Origin: Heliocidaris erythrogramma | Lineage: Eukaryota; Echinodermata; Echinoidea; Camarodonta; Echinometridae | DNA length: 64,000 nt | NCBI GenBank assembly: GCA_025617745.1 | Contig: CM046853.1 | Span: forward strand, 13,945,323-14,009,322 | Direction of reading: 5' to 3' | Part shown: one piece after another, positions 11,932-23,287 of the stretch | Layout of the letters: every line of letters begins with the position of its first letter | Numbering within the stretch: the stretch's first letter is position 1 | The notes under the pieces: generated by a model | What the model was told of the DNA's origin: nothing | The model's database searches: none | What the model saw: the letters and a program-made list of their open reading frames with translations, nothing else | Made by a program: the position numbers and the translations under genes

Positions 11932-14623
11932 AGGCCCTCGACGACAAGACAACTCGTGAAATAAACTGCAATCCAAATTGAGAGGCCATCTCCTCCGATC
12001 TTGAACTTCATCGCGGACACCACAAAAACAATTTGTCTTTGTATATGGTACGGTAGGCGGTACGTACGTGTATGTGTACGCGTACCGTTGTGAAAATGAA
12101 GTGCTAGATAAAAAGTAATGTACCGGTACCTACATGCAGGGCCACTGGCGATATTACTGAGGAATACTTCTAAAGCTACCGGTACTCAATAGAGGCCCAA
12201 TGAACTCCAGTTCAGTGCAGACTGGAGAGGCCTACTGTTACTCTGAGAGCCTGTCCCGAAATAGTCACCCCATTTTACTCATAAGATTTGACCCTAAAAA
12301 GTTACTTAGACCATCTAATTCATTGACAAAAAGGTTTTCAGCCTGCGTAGCCGTTGGGTTTAGCCCCCAGAGGGCCCCCAAAAGAGACCCCAAAGTCGGG
12401 TCGATTTCACCCCATTACCCCACCCCCCCCCCCCATGGCTGCACCAAACTTTGTTAGTAGGCCTATACGAAGTAGTACGACTGGACATTACAAAACATAT
12501 AAAACTGTCAAAAATTTCCGTCGGAATAGGGTGTCAGACGGCCCCTATAAAAACATGGGTAACTTTTTCCCCGCGAACCCCAGGACCAAATTTTGTCAGA
12601 TGGAAGAGCTATGTGGATGTACATTCCAAAAATATATAGTGCTTTAAATTTCATTTTCAAACCCTGACTAGTTACTGCGTTTATGTAATTAGCTCATCAA
12701 ATTTCCGAATGGACTAAAAATTTGCTGGCTGTCAAAGTTTCACGTGAAAGGGGGAAGAATCAAAGCTCCATAATGACTTTGCTTGTCTCGAAAATGAAAA
12801 TAATATTGAAATATTACAGTAACAACTGTTCAACTGGAGGAAATTGCATGGTTTCATTTTTGAGCCAGAGGGAATTGGACCTGAAAGATAATAGCAATAC
12901 CAAATAATGAAATGATATTCATGTGCACTTAGTGACACAAATCCAGGGGACGGGGAGGGGATGGGGAGGCGTCCCCCACGATTTGGAAAGTAGGAGACAC
13001 AATATCAAAATTAATATCGCCACCCAAGATTTTTCAAGTTCGTCATAGAATTTTGAAGCACAAAGACCACCCCAAATGTTATGAACTTTGTTCATGCTAG
13101 CTATAAAAACTGACTTATCGAACGGGTGAAGAGGGTTATCAACAAGGGGGTATACTGGGTGTCGAATCAACTTTCCGCCTAAAAAAAGTGTTACGAACCC
13201 GTTATCTTTCTCTCAGATTTGCTGTAAAACGTAAGAGCTTTCGGGCTTTGCGCGGGAGGGGGAAACTCTCCCTCACTGCACCCACCCCTGTTACATAAAG
13301 TGCAATATTGCCGCAAGTAAAATGTATACAAATTCTTTGTTCTAATTCCATGAATGTATACATTTTTTTTCCATATACGTATAGATTTACTTGTAAAACG
13401 TAAGAGTTTCTGTGTACTTTATTCCTGATTGTATATTTCTATTTTTGTATCCCTGTTGATTTCACTGAAAAGAAATAAAAAATAAAAAACCACATACAGT
13501 ACGAGCACACACACAAAAACACACACTAAATTTGACTAATTTTAGGACTCTCTAAACGAATAACTATATTACTTTAATTCCATTAAAAATAATTTTTCAT
13601 TACTATTACAGTCTATTACATTGATTTTGTCAAAATTTTCACCAACTTATCAATTATAAACTTTCTTTGAAAAGTAGGTGTGTGGGTATGTATGTGGGGG
13701 AGGGGATAAGGGTTTGGGCGCAGGGAAGCCAGTACAGTGTATGCAGTAATATGATAAATGATTTTTTTTTCCTTGTTGATCTTGAGGGGGTGTGTGATAA
13801 GATTTCATTGAAGGCTCAACTTACAGTTTCAGTGAACTTCAGTTTTTCATTTATAGAAGATTTTACATAATAATGTGCTTCATTTGTTATACACCTTCAT
13901 TGAAATGTTGATTTATTATCATTGAGAGGATAAAGATCATTGAAGAAAATAAAACTCTCCTCGCTTATTACATAGCTCCAGTAGTGGGAAATTTACACAA
14001 CCTCCCGACTGTTGAAAATCCGTGTTGTTGTTGTTGTTTTTGTTTTTGTTTGCCTTGTTAACGATGATTGGGATAGGTATAAACCTTTTTGGTAACAATG
14101 CCAAAGAAATTAGATAGTCGACACAGGCTGTATCGACACCCCGATTTTCTCAACGGCAACACTGGGTCAATTTGGCATGTTTTAGCATTTTTGCGGTCAT
14201 CAGTATAATTTTATGTAGCACTGAATTTTTGAAGGTTTCTAAACCTAGCAGATTGTCTTTTGTGTACACGTGCTCATGCGAAGAGCAACTCAACTGATAA
14301 AATCCGTCAAACAAGTTAGACCACATTTAACTTCTTGAATAGGTAACAACCTGTTTTCATTTTCTTTTGATAAAAATCGTTATTGTTATGTTATGAGTTC
14401 AAAATATTTGACATAAATGTGTGCAGTTATTGAAATGAGAGAGTTGAAAGAGTAAAAAAGCGTGGCATTTTGATCGTGGTCCCAGAAATGTGTATTCTTG
14501 TAGGGAGAAGTAAAGCGAGAGTAGTGAGTTACATTTCCCTGGTGAGACTAAGTTAGAGTCTCGACTCGGCAATCGTTGCGCAATAGCCCCTCTCGGAGCA
14601 CTCATACTGTCATAGCTACATTC
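11932..14623. other. No gene seen
   Basis: Contains a KpnI-like GTACC-rich patch (12,045-12,185), a C tract at 12,422-12,434, and AT-rich sequence. Several 60-100 codon ORFs are present but show no motif or splice pattern that would make them credible. Confidence 0.45.
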
Positions 14624-15220
14624 CTATACTTCGTGTGTAGAATGTAGGCAGTCATACACCTCAACTTTTTCAAACACCACTGCACAAAAGTCACCAACAT
14701 TCACTCAAAATCGGCATGATCGGCATTTAATCTACAAAAACCGACCCCAAAATATCCAAGAAATGCAATAAATTCAACTCACCGATGTTGGAAAAGATAT
14801 TTCCAAAAATGAAATCCGTAATTTACTGTTGAGTCTCGCAAAACGAGCTATCGGAGTCATTGTGTACATTTCCTGGTCGCCGCCACTCAACGGTACACGC
14901 CATTGCCGACTGTGTAGTAACGCAGCCAACACACATCCCATACCTAAACTGCATCACTGTGCATTTTTGGCTATATTTAATTGAATCTCATATATTGCAG
15001 TTTACTTAAATCCAAATACTTATGTTGAATAATAGATGATTAAAACTTACCAGGTTGTTTTGTGACCTTTGAAGAGGGTTTCCTGAAATTTTGGGTCCTT
15101 TTTGTCGATAACTGCTATCGAGACTGTCCCGTCAGCATCCAGTTTGTATTTTTCACGATTATGATGAAGGGAGCCCTCAGCGCTCGTAGTAGTACCGGCG
15201 CGATCGGTTCGTCGATCTCC

Positions 15221-15498
15221 TATGAAGACCTGGAAGGGCCAAACTGACGACGTAAAAAAATTAAAAATATTACGTACGTACGTAATATTTTTTATTTTTT
15301 TTACGTCGTCAGTTTGGCCCTTAAAAATATTACGTACGTACGTAATATTTTTTTTAAAAAATTAAAAATATTACGTACGTACGTAATATTTTTTATTTTT
15401 TTTACGTCGTCAGTTTGGCCCTTAAAAATATTACGTACGTACGTAATATTTTTTATTTTTTTTACGTCGTCAGTTTGGCCCTTCCAGGTCTTCGTAGA
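15221..15498. repeat. Array of four ACGT-centred palindromes in a larger inverted repeat
   Basis: Four 30-bp perfect palindromes built on ATATTACGTACGTACGTAAT lie at 15,263-15,292, 15,323-15,352, 15,364-15,393 and 15,424-15,453. They are separated by a repeated spacer containing TTACGTCGTCAGTTTGGCCC. The outer arms (15,221-15,262 and 15,454-15,498) are inverted copies of each other. The array lies inside the 947-bp insertion of copy A. It has no coding capacity and is likely cruciform-prone. Confidence 0.85.
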
Positions 15499-15803
15499 AT
15501 AGCTTGTGTGCGTAACATTCTGCGTACGTATCTACGGTGCGTAACCATGTAGAGCGGCCTCACTAGTGCGCAACATATTGAGAGCAGTCGTCATCCGTAT
15601 GGAGGTGTGGGTTACAAGTACCAAAAAGAGGGCTGTAAATGTAAGTTTTTATAACTTTCTACATTTTGTATCTTAACGAACTGATAACTTAAAATCTAAA
15701 GAATGATACTTAAGTATCAGTTTGCCCACAAAAACCTCCATTTCAAACAAAATTACATCTGTATCCCCAATACCCAGTATACACACATGTATATGATCCT
15801 AAT

Positions 15804-15816
15804 GGTCAATATGACC
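15804..15816. promoter_or_regulatory. ERE-type inverted repeat GGTCA-N3-TGACC
   Basis: GGTCAATATGACC is an exact match to the steroid-receptor IR3 core pattern, embedded in the longer inverted repeat AATGGTCA-ATA-TGACCATT. A second exact IR3 core is at 63,135-63,147, at the edge of copy B of the same dispersed repeat. Binding is not shown by sequence alone. Confidence 0.45.
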
Positions 15817-16275
15817 ATTGCTTGCTGATGTGGTCGCCGCGGGCGCTGACATCTCCCCAATTCGGTCCCTATGGCGAACATGGAAAAGTCCAGATTTTCT
15901 GTGTGCGCGATCGTAAAGATCGATGTGCGCTTGCGATCCCGAGTTTCTTCGTGGACAAAAATTTTATTGGCCGATTTTAGTCTAAGACATCGGCAGTATG
16001 TAAACAACACGCGATTGCGAAACAAATCGGCGGGGATTTCTCCAGTTTTGGACAAGATTTTGACTTTGGATTTTGCTGAAACTATCAAAAGTTCTTCCTA
16101 AATGGCCATTTGAGGTAGGAGTGAGATTTTTAAGGGCTGAATTTAAAAGCAAGTATTTAAAATATTTATCTTATTTTCCCCCCATACCTTTAGTACATGC
16201 GACAGAAAATACCATTTTACAGTAATGTAGCCATGAGTGTCTCAGAGCGACATTACTACAGAGTACAGTCTGGGG

Positions 16276-16617
16276 CACTTATACAAGCTTATCTGAAGAT
16301 AACCTTGTACTCCAGACTAGCTTTTACGGGTGAATAGGCTTCAATAGCTTTTGTGTGTATCAGCAGGCCCTTTTCCAGGCTAGATCATTCATACAGGAGA
16401 GGAAAATAATCACTTTCAAGTCTGAATCCCTACATTTGTGGCAAAGTAAGAGTTGAAGAGTCCCTGAATCAGGTATCTAGCAAATTTAAGAAAATTAAAT
16501 CTTGTTTAGAGCAATTTTGTTGTCTGCTTTTGACTGCTGCAACAGTGAATGTTGGACACAGTCCCACATAGGCAAGGGCCTATGTTAGACACAGTCCCAC
16601 ATAGGCAAGGGCCTATG
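16276..16617. repeat. Dispersed direct repeat, copy 1
   Basis: About 340 bp nearly identical to 18,268-18,600 in the same orientation. Both begin CACTTATAC and carry an imperfect palindrome ACAAGCTTATCTGAAGATAA. Copy 1 ends with a short duplicated unit GACACAGTCCCACATAGGCA (two tandem versions at 16,555-16,617). The difference of a few indels suggests a recent duplication or young transposon. Confidence 0.75.
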
Positions 16618-16639
16618 AGTGGTCTGGGGTAAAGAAGGG

Positions 16640-17295
16640 GCCGGTGCAAGAGTGTGCCACCTGAAGTTGAGGCAGAGGCAAGCGTGACCTTCTTGCAGAC
16701 TGGTAATGCTGGTATCTTTTGAAGAAAAAAAGATAATTTTAATCAATGCAAACTCTATCTATAAGAGAGTAAAACGCCTAAAAATTTGTTTACAAATTAA
16801 AATTCCTCCCATCAAGCTTCTTCGTGTACTAACCATTTTCTACGGCGGACCGTTTGAATATTAATGAGTCAGAAAGAAGAGGATCTTAGGTATTTGATTC
16901 CAGTTCATCGTGACTTGGCCGTGAACCAGAATAGCCTGGTGGTTAAGTCGCTGCCCGGCAAGCAGTAGATGACAGCTAGGTTCGAATCCCGCTGGTTCCA
17001 TTTTTTTCTGACATGTGTTTTTCATTACAGATCGAGCATACGATCTTTAACACTGGGAGTAAAATGCCTAAAAATTTGTTTACAAATGATGAATATTGTT
17101 TGTCATATCTTACCATTGGCACTGCAGACAGGTATCTTCACAAGGGGGCAGGGGTAATGAAGGGCTCGAAGATTGTGGTACTTGAAGGTAAAGCCGAGCG
17201 TTCAATCAGTCTTGACCTTCTGGCAGACTGGTAGTAACTATGCTGAATTCTGTCGAAGAAGAAGAAAAAACAATTCTTGTCACTGCAAACTCTGG
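16640..17295 (+). repeat. Diverged tandem duplication flanking a tRNA-like element
   Basis: Two related blocks share GCCTAAAAATTTGTTTACAA (near 16,776 and 17,067) and GCAGACTGGTA followed by a GAAGAAAA tract and a GCAAACTCT end. The tRNA-like sequence at 16,923-17,007 lies between them. It is either an old tandem duplication or two copies of the same dispersed repeat. Confidence 0.45.
16923..17007 (+). tRNA. tRNA-like sequence, probably a tRNA-derived SINE head or pseudogene
   Basis: A perfect RNA polymerase III box B (GGTTCGAATCC, 16,979-16,989) and a near-consensus box A (TAGCCTGGTGG, 16,932-16,942) are correctly spaced and followed by a T7 terminator at 17,001-17,007. A 7-bp acceptor-like pairing (GAACCAG with CTGGTTC) and a 5-bp anticodon stem with loop CCGGCAA (anticodon position GGC) can be drawn. 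Position 33 is C rather than T and the T stem is poor. It is therefore more likely a tRNA-derived SINE or pseudogene than a working tRNA-Ala. Confidence 0.5.
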
Positions 17296-17299
17296 AGGG

Positions 17300-18267
17300 G
17301 GGGGGGGGGTCAAGTGACTATTAGATGGAGTGCATTCTTTCTTGTTTGTAATTTTAAAAAAACACAACAGAATTTGTTAATTTTCAATTCATGAAATCAT
17401 CCACTGTGCGTACTTCCTCTTCAGTGCAAGCTTGTATTTACCTAACAAATGATTTTTAGGTCTCCTTATTTGTAGTCGTCGAGGAGTCGGTACGAGTATA
17501 TGGCATCATCATGGTCGTACTTAATATTGAATCAGCTGGGATAGCCTGGTACTTGACTCACTACTTGGCCAAGGTATTCATTGTTTTCAAATTTGTGTTG
17601 AACCTGTATGGATAAGATAAATGATATTGTAATATCTGGCAGAATATTTTGTTATTCTCGATCTCATTCATTCTAAATTATTTGTCATAGCATGTATCAC
17701 ATAGTTTTCACCAAGGCAAAATAATCTCTTTTGAAGCATTTTCTGAGGTTATTAAAATTTCATTGGTTAAATGAATTATTAAAATGCTTTTATTATATAT
17801 TATATATCTTTCATGATAAGAAACTTAAAACTAATTATATATTTTTCATGATATGAAACAAAGCTTCAATGTTGTCAATTATTGTCAACATATCAATATA
17901 CACTTGTCATCCTCGTACTGCTATGAATCATTTTAGGTAATATAGCAGTTTTCCAAGCCTGATATATTGTATTAAATAGGTATAAAGAGATATATAAGAT
18001 ACCATTAAAATTCAGAAGAAATTTCGTTGTGTAAAGCCAAAAAAAAAAAAAATAAATAAAAATAATAGAATGATATTAATTTATTAAGGTATAAATATTT
18101 GGCCTGTAACCTGTAAAGAAAAGAAAAAAAAAGTTATTAGGGTCGACGGTATAGCACTGATCATTTGATGAAAGAAAGGTATTGAATTAATTATTTTTAG
18201 AGAGGCCCTAGTAATCTAGCCATTTTTTTAAAACTCCACTTTTTCATTTTCTAATCATAGTACTTCC
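17300..18267. other. No gene seen
   Basis: AT-rich sequence after a G tract (17,297-17,308). It includes AATTATATAT-type repeats near 17,790-17,850 and A-rich runs near 18,040 and 18,120. No credible ORF. Confidence 0.5.
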
Positions 18268-18600
18268 CACTTATACATGTACAAGCTTATCTGAAGATAA
18301 CCTTGTACTCCAGACTACATGTAGCTTTTACGGGTGAATAGGCTTCAATAGCTATTGTGTGTATCAGCAGGCCCTTTTCCAGGCTAGATCATTCATGCAG
18401 GAGAGGAAAATAATTATTTAAAATTTCACTTTCAAGTCTGAATCCCTACATTTGTGGTAAAGTAAGAGTTGAAGAGTCCCTGAATCAGGTAATCTAGCAA
18501 ATTTAAGAAAATTAAATCTTGTTTAGAGCAATTTTGTTGTCTGCTTTTGACTGCTGCAACAGTGAATGTTGGACACAGTCCCACATAGGCAAGGGTCTAT
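18268..18600. repeat. Dispersed direct repeat, copy 2
   Basis: Second copy of the repeat at 16,276-16,617. It has a CATGTA insertion near its start and a short ATTTAAA-type insertion in the middle. Directly followed by T-rich and C/A homopolymer runs. Confidence 0.75.
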
Positions 18601-20814
18601 AGACTTCTACTTTTTTTCGTTGACTGCCCTGTTTTTCCTGAAGGCTAAAGATACTTTTTTTTTGTCTGCTGTGACCAACCGTACGCTTTTATTTATTTAT
18701 TTATTTTTTAATCCATGCACATTCCCCATCCAAACACACATCCACCGATCCACATATGCATAGTCAAGCCCCCCCCCCCCCAAAAAAAAACAAGCTGTTA
18801 TGTAATAGAAAAAAAAAAAAAAAATACAAAAGCTAGCCACATTGCCCCTACCCTTACAGTACCCATTTAGTTTTTAATTCTCTCAGGCAGTATAGCCCCC
18901 TCCCCCCCCCCCCCCCCCTTGGAGAGAAAAAAAGCTAGGCCTATGTCCAAGTTGGTATCACGTTTGTCTCACAGTCAAGGTCGCACAACAAGCCACATTC
19001 AACAAGGGCAAGAACAGTCAAATTCATTGGGCATCATCAAACTCAACTCTCATATTTGCCAGGACCTAAGCTTGGAAAATATAAGTCATAGAATAAAAAA
19101 GAAACGGGTTTGGAATCTTAAAAATGCAAAGCTTGGCACCTCATCATAATCACCCAAATAAATTTAAAATGCCACCACAAACTACAGTATATGGGACTGT
19201 GTAGGATTTGCACATCCAACAAAAGAGGGCGCCTTCCCTCCATTCTTCCTTCCATTGCCTCAGTATCTACTGAATATGGTGGTAACCCTTGTGAAGATGA
19301 TGGAAAATTCTATTTCTGGTATATTTCCTTCATGCAATGCATTGCTCTGATGTTGAGTTTGCGCCTGGCTTTGTACCCTGTGCTCGAATGATTCTTTCAG
19401 AAGTAATTGCTATGTGTAGAAGAGAGCTTGCTGGTGTGACCAATCCTCCATTGTCTTTCATGCGTATTATTATTGGCTGCTGAGAATCAGCCGACCAGAG
19501 CAATTTTACATGTGTCGCAATAGTATGTTTACTTTGAATGCAACGAAAGTGAAACAGAAAAAAGTGTGAAGAATTTGGGAGAAAGAGATATGCTGAGAGA
19601 ATGATGAAAATCTGTAAAGTTTTAGTTCAAAGCTATTCCCACGAATATTGTTTGCATTAAAAGCTTGCCTTTTAGACCATTCTTCTTTTTTTCACATGCT
19701 ACTGTTGACAATAACGTTTTATTAGCTCTACTACTTTTTTTTCTTCATTTTCTTCATCCATGATCAGTTGTTACTGCTTCCATCTTACTCTTAATTTTAT
19801 ATTCATATTGAGCTTTCCATTTTTCTTACTGCCATGAAGCTTTCTGTTTGTCCTCCCCTGTATTTTATGATCATCTTTTGACAAAGATCCCTTAATTTTT
19901 ACTTCGGCTACTACTGTGTCGATGATACAGTTGCCTCCACTTTATGAATACTGGTGTATTTGGGATTGATGAAGGTGTGTCAAGGAGAGCTAAATCGTTC
20001 TCACCATTTGATGATGCAGCGGTACATGATGTTGCTTGCTCTGTCAATTCATCATTAGGCTTCCAGAATCTGCCTCTTGACAACATCTGTCACCCCATCG
20101 ATCGTTACCTTTAGTGCTTCAAGGACTTTTTTATGCTGTTGCTCCTGACAGTTTCCTTGTAACGATGTCCTGTGTGCGTTGACTTCTGAAGGCAGTCAGT
20201 TTTCATTTTACAGCATCCTCCTTGGATCTTCCTTCCACCCTTTCAGTATTTCATTCGTGTGTTGGAAATGATTGTTGAGATGCATTTATTCTGCTGATGA
20301 TAGCACCACTCCATTCATTATGCTTTAAAACGGTACATTGTGTTTCTAGTAATCATTCACCATAAATCGAGGACTATACAAAGAGCTTCTTTACCCATAT
20401 TGATTCTGGTTATTTTGGTATGGAGTGTTCTGTTCAATCAATGCAGGCACCTTTTGGCCTCAGTGACAGTTGATGTAACTCATCTTTCTTTATATAATAT
20501 CCCCTATGTTTTTCCACAGCTCTGACAATAACCCACTGACATTAAACATGTTACTTTCATGTGACAAATTTCTTGTTGCAAATTATTTTTCAAGTTATTG
20601 CCTGAAAAATTACTAGAGGGCATAGACAAATAATGAAAATAACTTGTGTATCCAAAATATCAATGATGAATGAAATTCTCTTATAATTAAAGTTGCTTCA
20701 TTTAGAAACTATTGTCAAGTTTAAAAGTTTATATTTTGAAGTCTTTATTACCTCTGTGACCAATTGATTTTGTTCTTTGCTTTCACATGAGGTAGTGTCT
20801 AAGAAGAACAAACC
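18601..20814. other. Upstream region of DCAF1, no exon identified
   Basis: Contains homopolymer runs (C tracts near 18,770 and 18,901-18,919). No exon joins convincingly to the DCAF1 start exon. A 5' UTR exon and the promoter should lie here or further left, but no TATA box or conserved core element could be picked with confidence. A possible acceptor just before the ATG (TTCACATGAG or GTCTAAG, about 20,790-20,803) suggests an upstream noncoding exon. Confidence 0.4.
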
Positions 20815-23287
20815 ATGACGGAGGAGGTATCATCCAAGGTCAAATTCAATGGTCTTCTAGCACAATGGGAACAGGATCAAGGCTCAGGAACATCACCAAT
20901 TCCAACACTCAAAAAGTAATCCTCTAAATTGCATTCAGTTGTTTACTTGTAATACTAGAAACTCTCCATATAAAGTGTGTTGTAGATAATACAACATTGC
21001 TGTTGAAAATTCATATGTTGAACTTCTACTGCAGGAGAAGGCAGATTTTCTGAGACCAATTTTGATTTGAAATTTTACCTGCTAGATTTATGTTTGTGAA
21101 ATTTGAATGGTATGTGAATGTTAGAGAGCAATTCCAAGGTATTTGTTTATTTGATGTACCATATGTTACCAAGGTTTGATGAGGTAGTGTGAACATAAAT
21201 TGACATAAAATCGGTCATTTCACTTCATATTTGGTCAGATCCCAGCTTTAACAAGACTATAAACCTAAGGTAATGATTAAATTTACAGAAAACAGAGATG
21301 TGGTCAATATGACACAAATTACCTTGAACTTGTCCCAGTATTACGAAGGATCATCTCTGTTTGGGGATAGCATGATAGCACAGAAATTATTGAATCATTG
21401 ATTTGTAATGTTTTACCAAATAAGTCTACTGACACTCTTGCATGTTGCAAGATGAGATTTGTTGGTTGATGAACAAGCATAACCATAATTACTCAGACTT
21501 ATATTAAAGTCTCTTAATAATATTAATCCCCATGTATGCCTCATCTCATAACAGAATGGCAGAAATCATGGAGATGGAAGTAGAGAATTTCTTGAAGCTG
21601 GATCAAGATCCATTTGATGATCGTCATCCAGGTCGAGTTGACCCTAACTGTGCCTTAGGTGACCTCTTTACCTCACTCTTCAAGAATGATAACTTCATGG
21701 CCAAAGTAAGTTGGAAGATGAATGGCTTTATGTCCCTTGAAACGATAGGAGATATATGCTTTTGTATTCTTCTGCTCTTCCAAATAGAGAAAATGCCAAT
21801 TGGTAAGAAAAGAATTAACAAAAGATTAGTGTGTGAAGTCAGACTATTTTAGAGTTACAGTATTGCTGAATTTAGTAGCATTCAAGACTTGGGCAATAGA
21901 CCTGTACTAAGTGATTCAAATTTTATGCATACTTTTGAAACAAAGGTTGTTCTTGACAACCTGAAAGCTTGCCAGAGGCTTGCCCAACATAGCAACATCT
22001 AATGTATGCAAACTGGATTCCAAGTATTGTAGTTCATTCATTAATAACAGGTTAATGGAATACCTCGTTACTAGGTCCCCAGGAAAGAAACATCCATAAA
22101 TTTGAATCACTTAGTAAACAGGTCTATTCCTATAGGAGAAAGAAAAAAATCTAATACTGTAAATAGTGCACTTCAACATTGAGATAGAAAGAAAGAGGAT
22201 AGATGAAAGGAACACAAACGTATAAGAAGAAAAGTTTGACAATGTTTTAATACAGTCAAACCTGCTTTAGCGACCACCTGTATAGAAAGACTACCTGTCT
22301 ATAAAGACCACAATTTTCGTTTCCCTTGAAAAGTGTTTCCCATTAAAACATGTATTACAGCAACCTGCACATAAAGACCACCTGCTCATAAAGACAACTT
22401 TTCCTGTCTCCCTTGAGTGGCTTTTATAGACAGGTTTCACTGTAATATAATTTAATTTATTATTTTTAACACATTTACTAAAATGAATCTTCAAGTAATC
22501 TAGATGAGTATTTTTATTTATTTCTTTTATAGCTTGTGAATGAGTACATCATTTCATCCCGTGACAAGGAGATCAATACTCTGGCATGTCGTCTACTTTT
22601 GGATGTGGTTCCGGGCCTAGAGACATCTATTATCTTTGAGGAAACAGTAAGATCCATCAATCTTTTACATCTTATCTGTTTCAGTATTTGTTTATTTACA
22701 TGTTGAGTCACTGTTTTGGTTTTAATTGATTTGATTCTGAATTCAAACTTTACCACCAATACTCTATTATGTGTTTGTGGATAAAACTTCAGCTATATTT
22801 TCGGCTTGAACATTCTGGCTTCTGTTCTATGTATTGAATGATATTATTTACTATATTTAGTGTAAATTGTTCTGTTCAGTTTTATATAAATCATTTCTAT
22901 AAATTGCATTGGTGCTGAAGTAATATATATGTACATAGGCTTGGGCAAATTTCTGACTCTGTTGACTACTTGCTCTACTTCTCTCAGCCCAGGTGAAGTT
23001 AATGGGTACCTGGTTGGTGGAATTTCTCATTTTCTTTGACACTTTAGATTTTCTCAACATTCATAGACATGATTTTAACTGTCAAGTTTATTGTTTCAAA
23101 ATGAGAATGTTGTGTTATGATCCAAATCTTTCTATATTATTCTCTCCAGGATGGCTTTGTGAATCGCTTTGTTGATTGGGCCACTGAAGCAGAAGAGCCT
23201 CTGAAGTCTTATGCAACAGGTTTGTTAGCTGCTGCTGTAGAGGTCCAAGACATTGCTGGAAACCTCAAGGATGTCAATGCCAGACTT
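20815..23287 (+). CDS. DCAF1: DCAF1 exons 1-4: N-terminal armadillo-like region
   Basis: Residues 1-168. Exon 1 gives [20 protein letters not shown], matching the family start. Exon 2 carries the hallmark [10 protein letters not shown] followed by LFKND. Exon 3 carries [13 protein letters not shown], and exon 4 carries the W-A-EAEEPL-YATGLLA block. The ATG at 20,815 fits because the first conserved helix follows directly and upstream frames close. Intron 2 holds two MITEs; introns 1, 3 and 4 show nothing remarkable. Confidence 0.95.

Larger units (their letters stand above)
14624..16212 (+). repeat. Interrupted dispersed repeat, copy A
   Basis: The two parts 14,624-14,883 and 15,831-16,212 match, in order, the reverse complement of 63,181-63,823 near the right edge. 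In copy A the match is interrupted by 947 bp (14,884-15,830) flanked by a 10-bp direct repeat TGGTCGCCGC (14,874-14,883 and 15,831-15,840), as expected for a target-site duplication. The repeat ends in TTTGAGGTAGGAGTGAG, a possible splice donor. Copy A is + oriented upstream of DCAF1 and copy B is - oriented on the UBE2N side. Confidence 0.7.

Noticed and set aside
16923..17000. Functional tRNA-Ala(GGC)
   Set aside because: C at position 33, weak T stem and location inside repeats argue for a pseudogene or SINE head.
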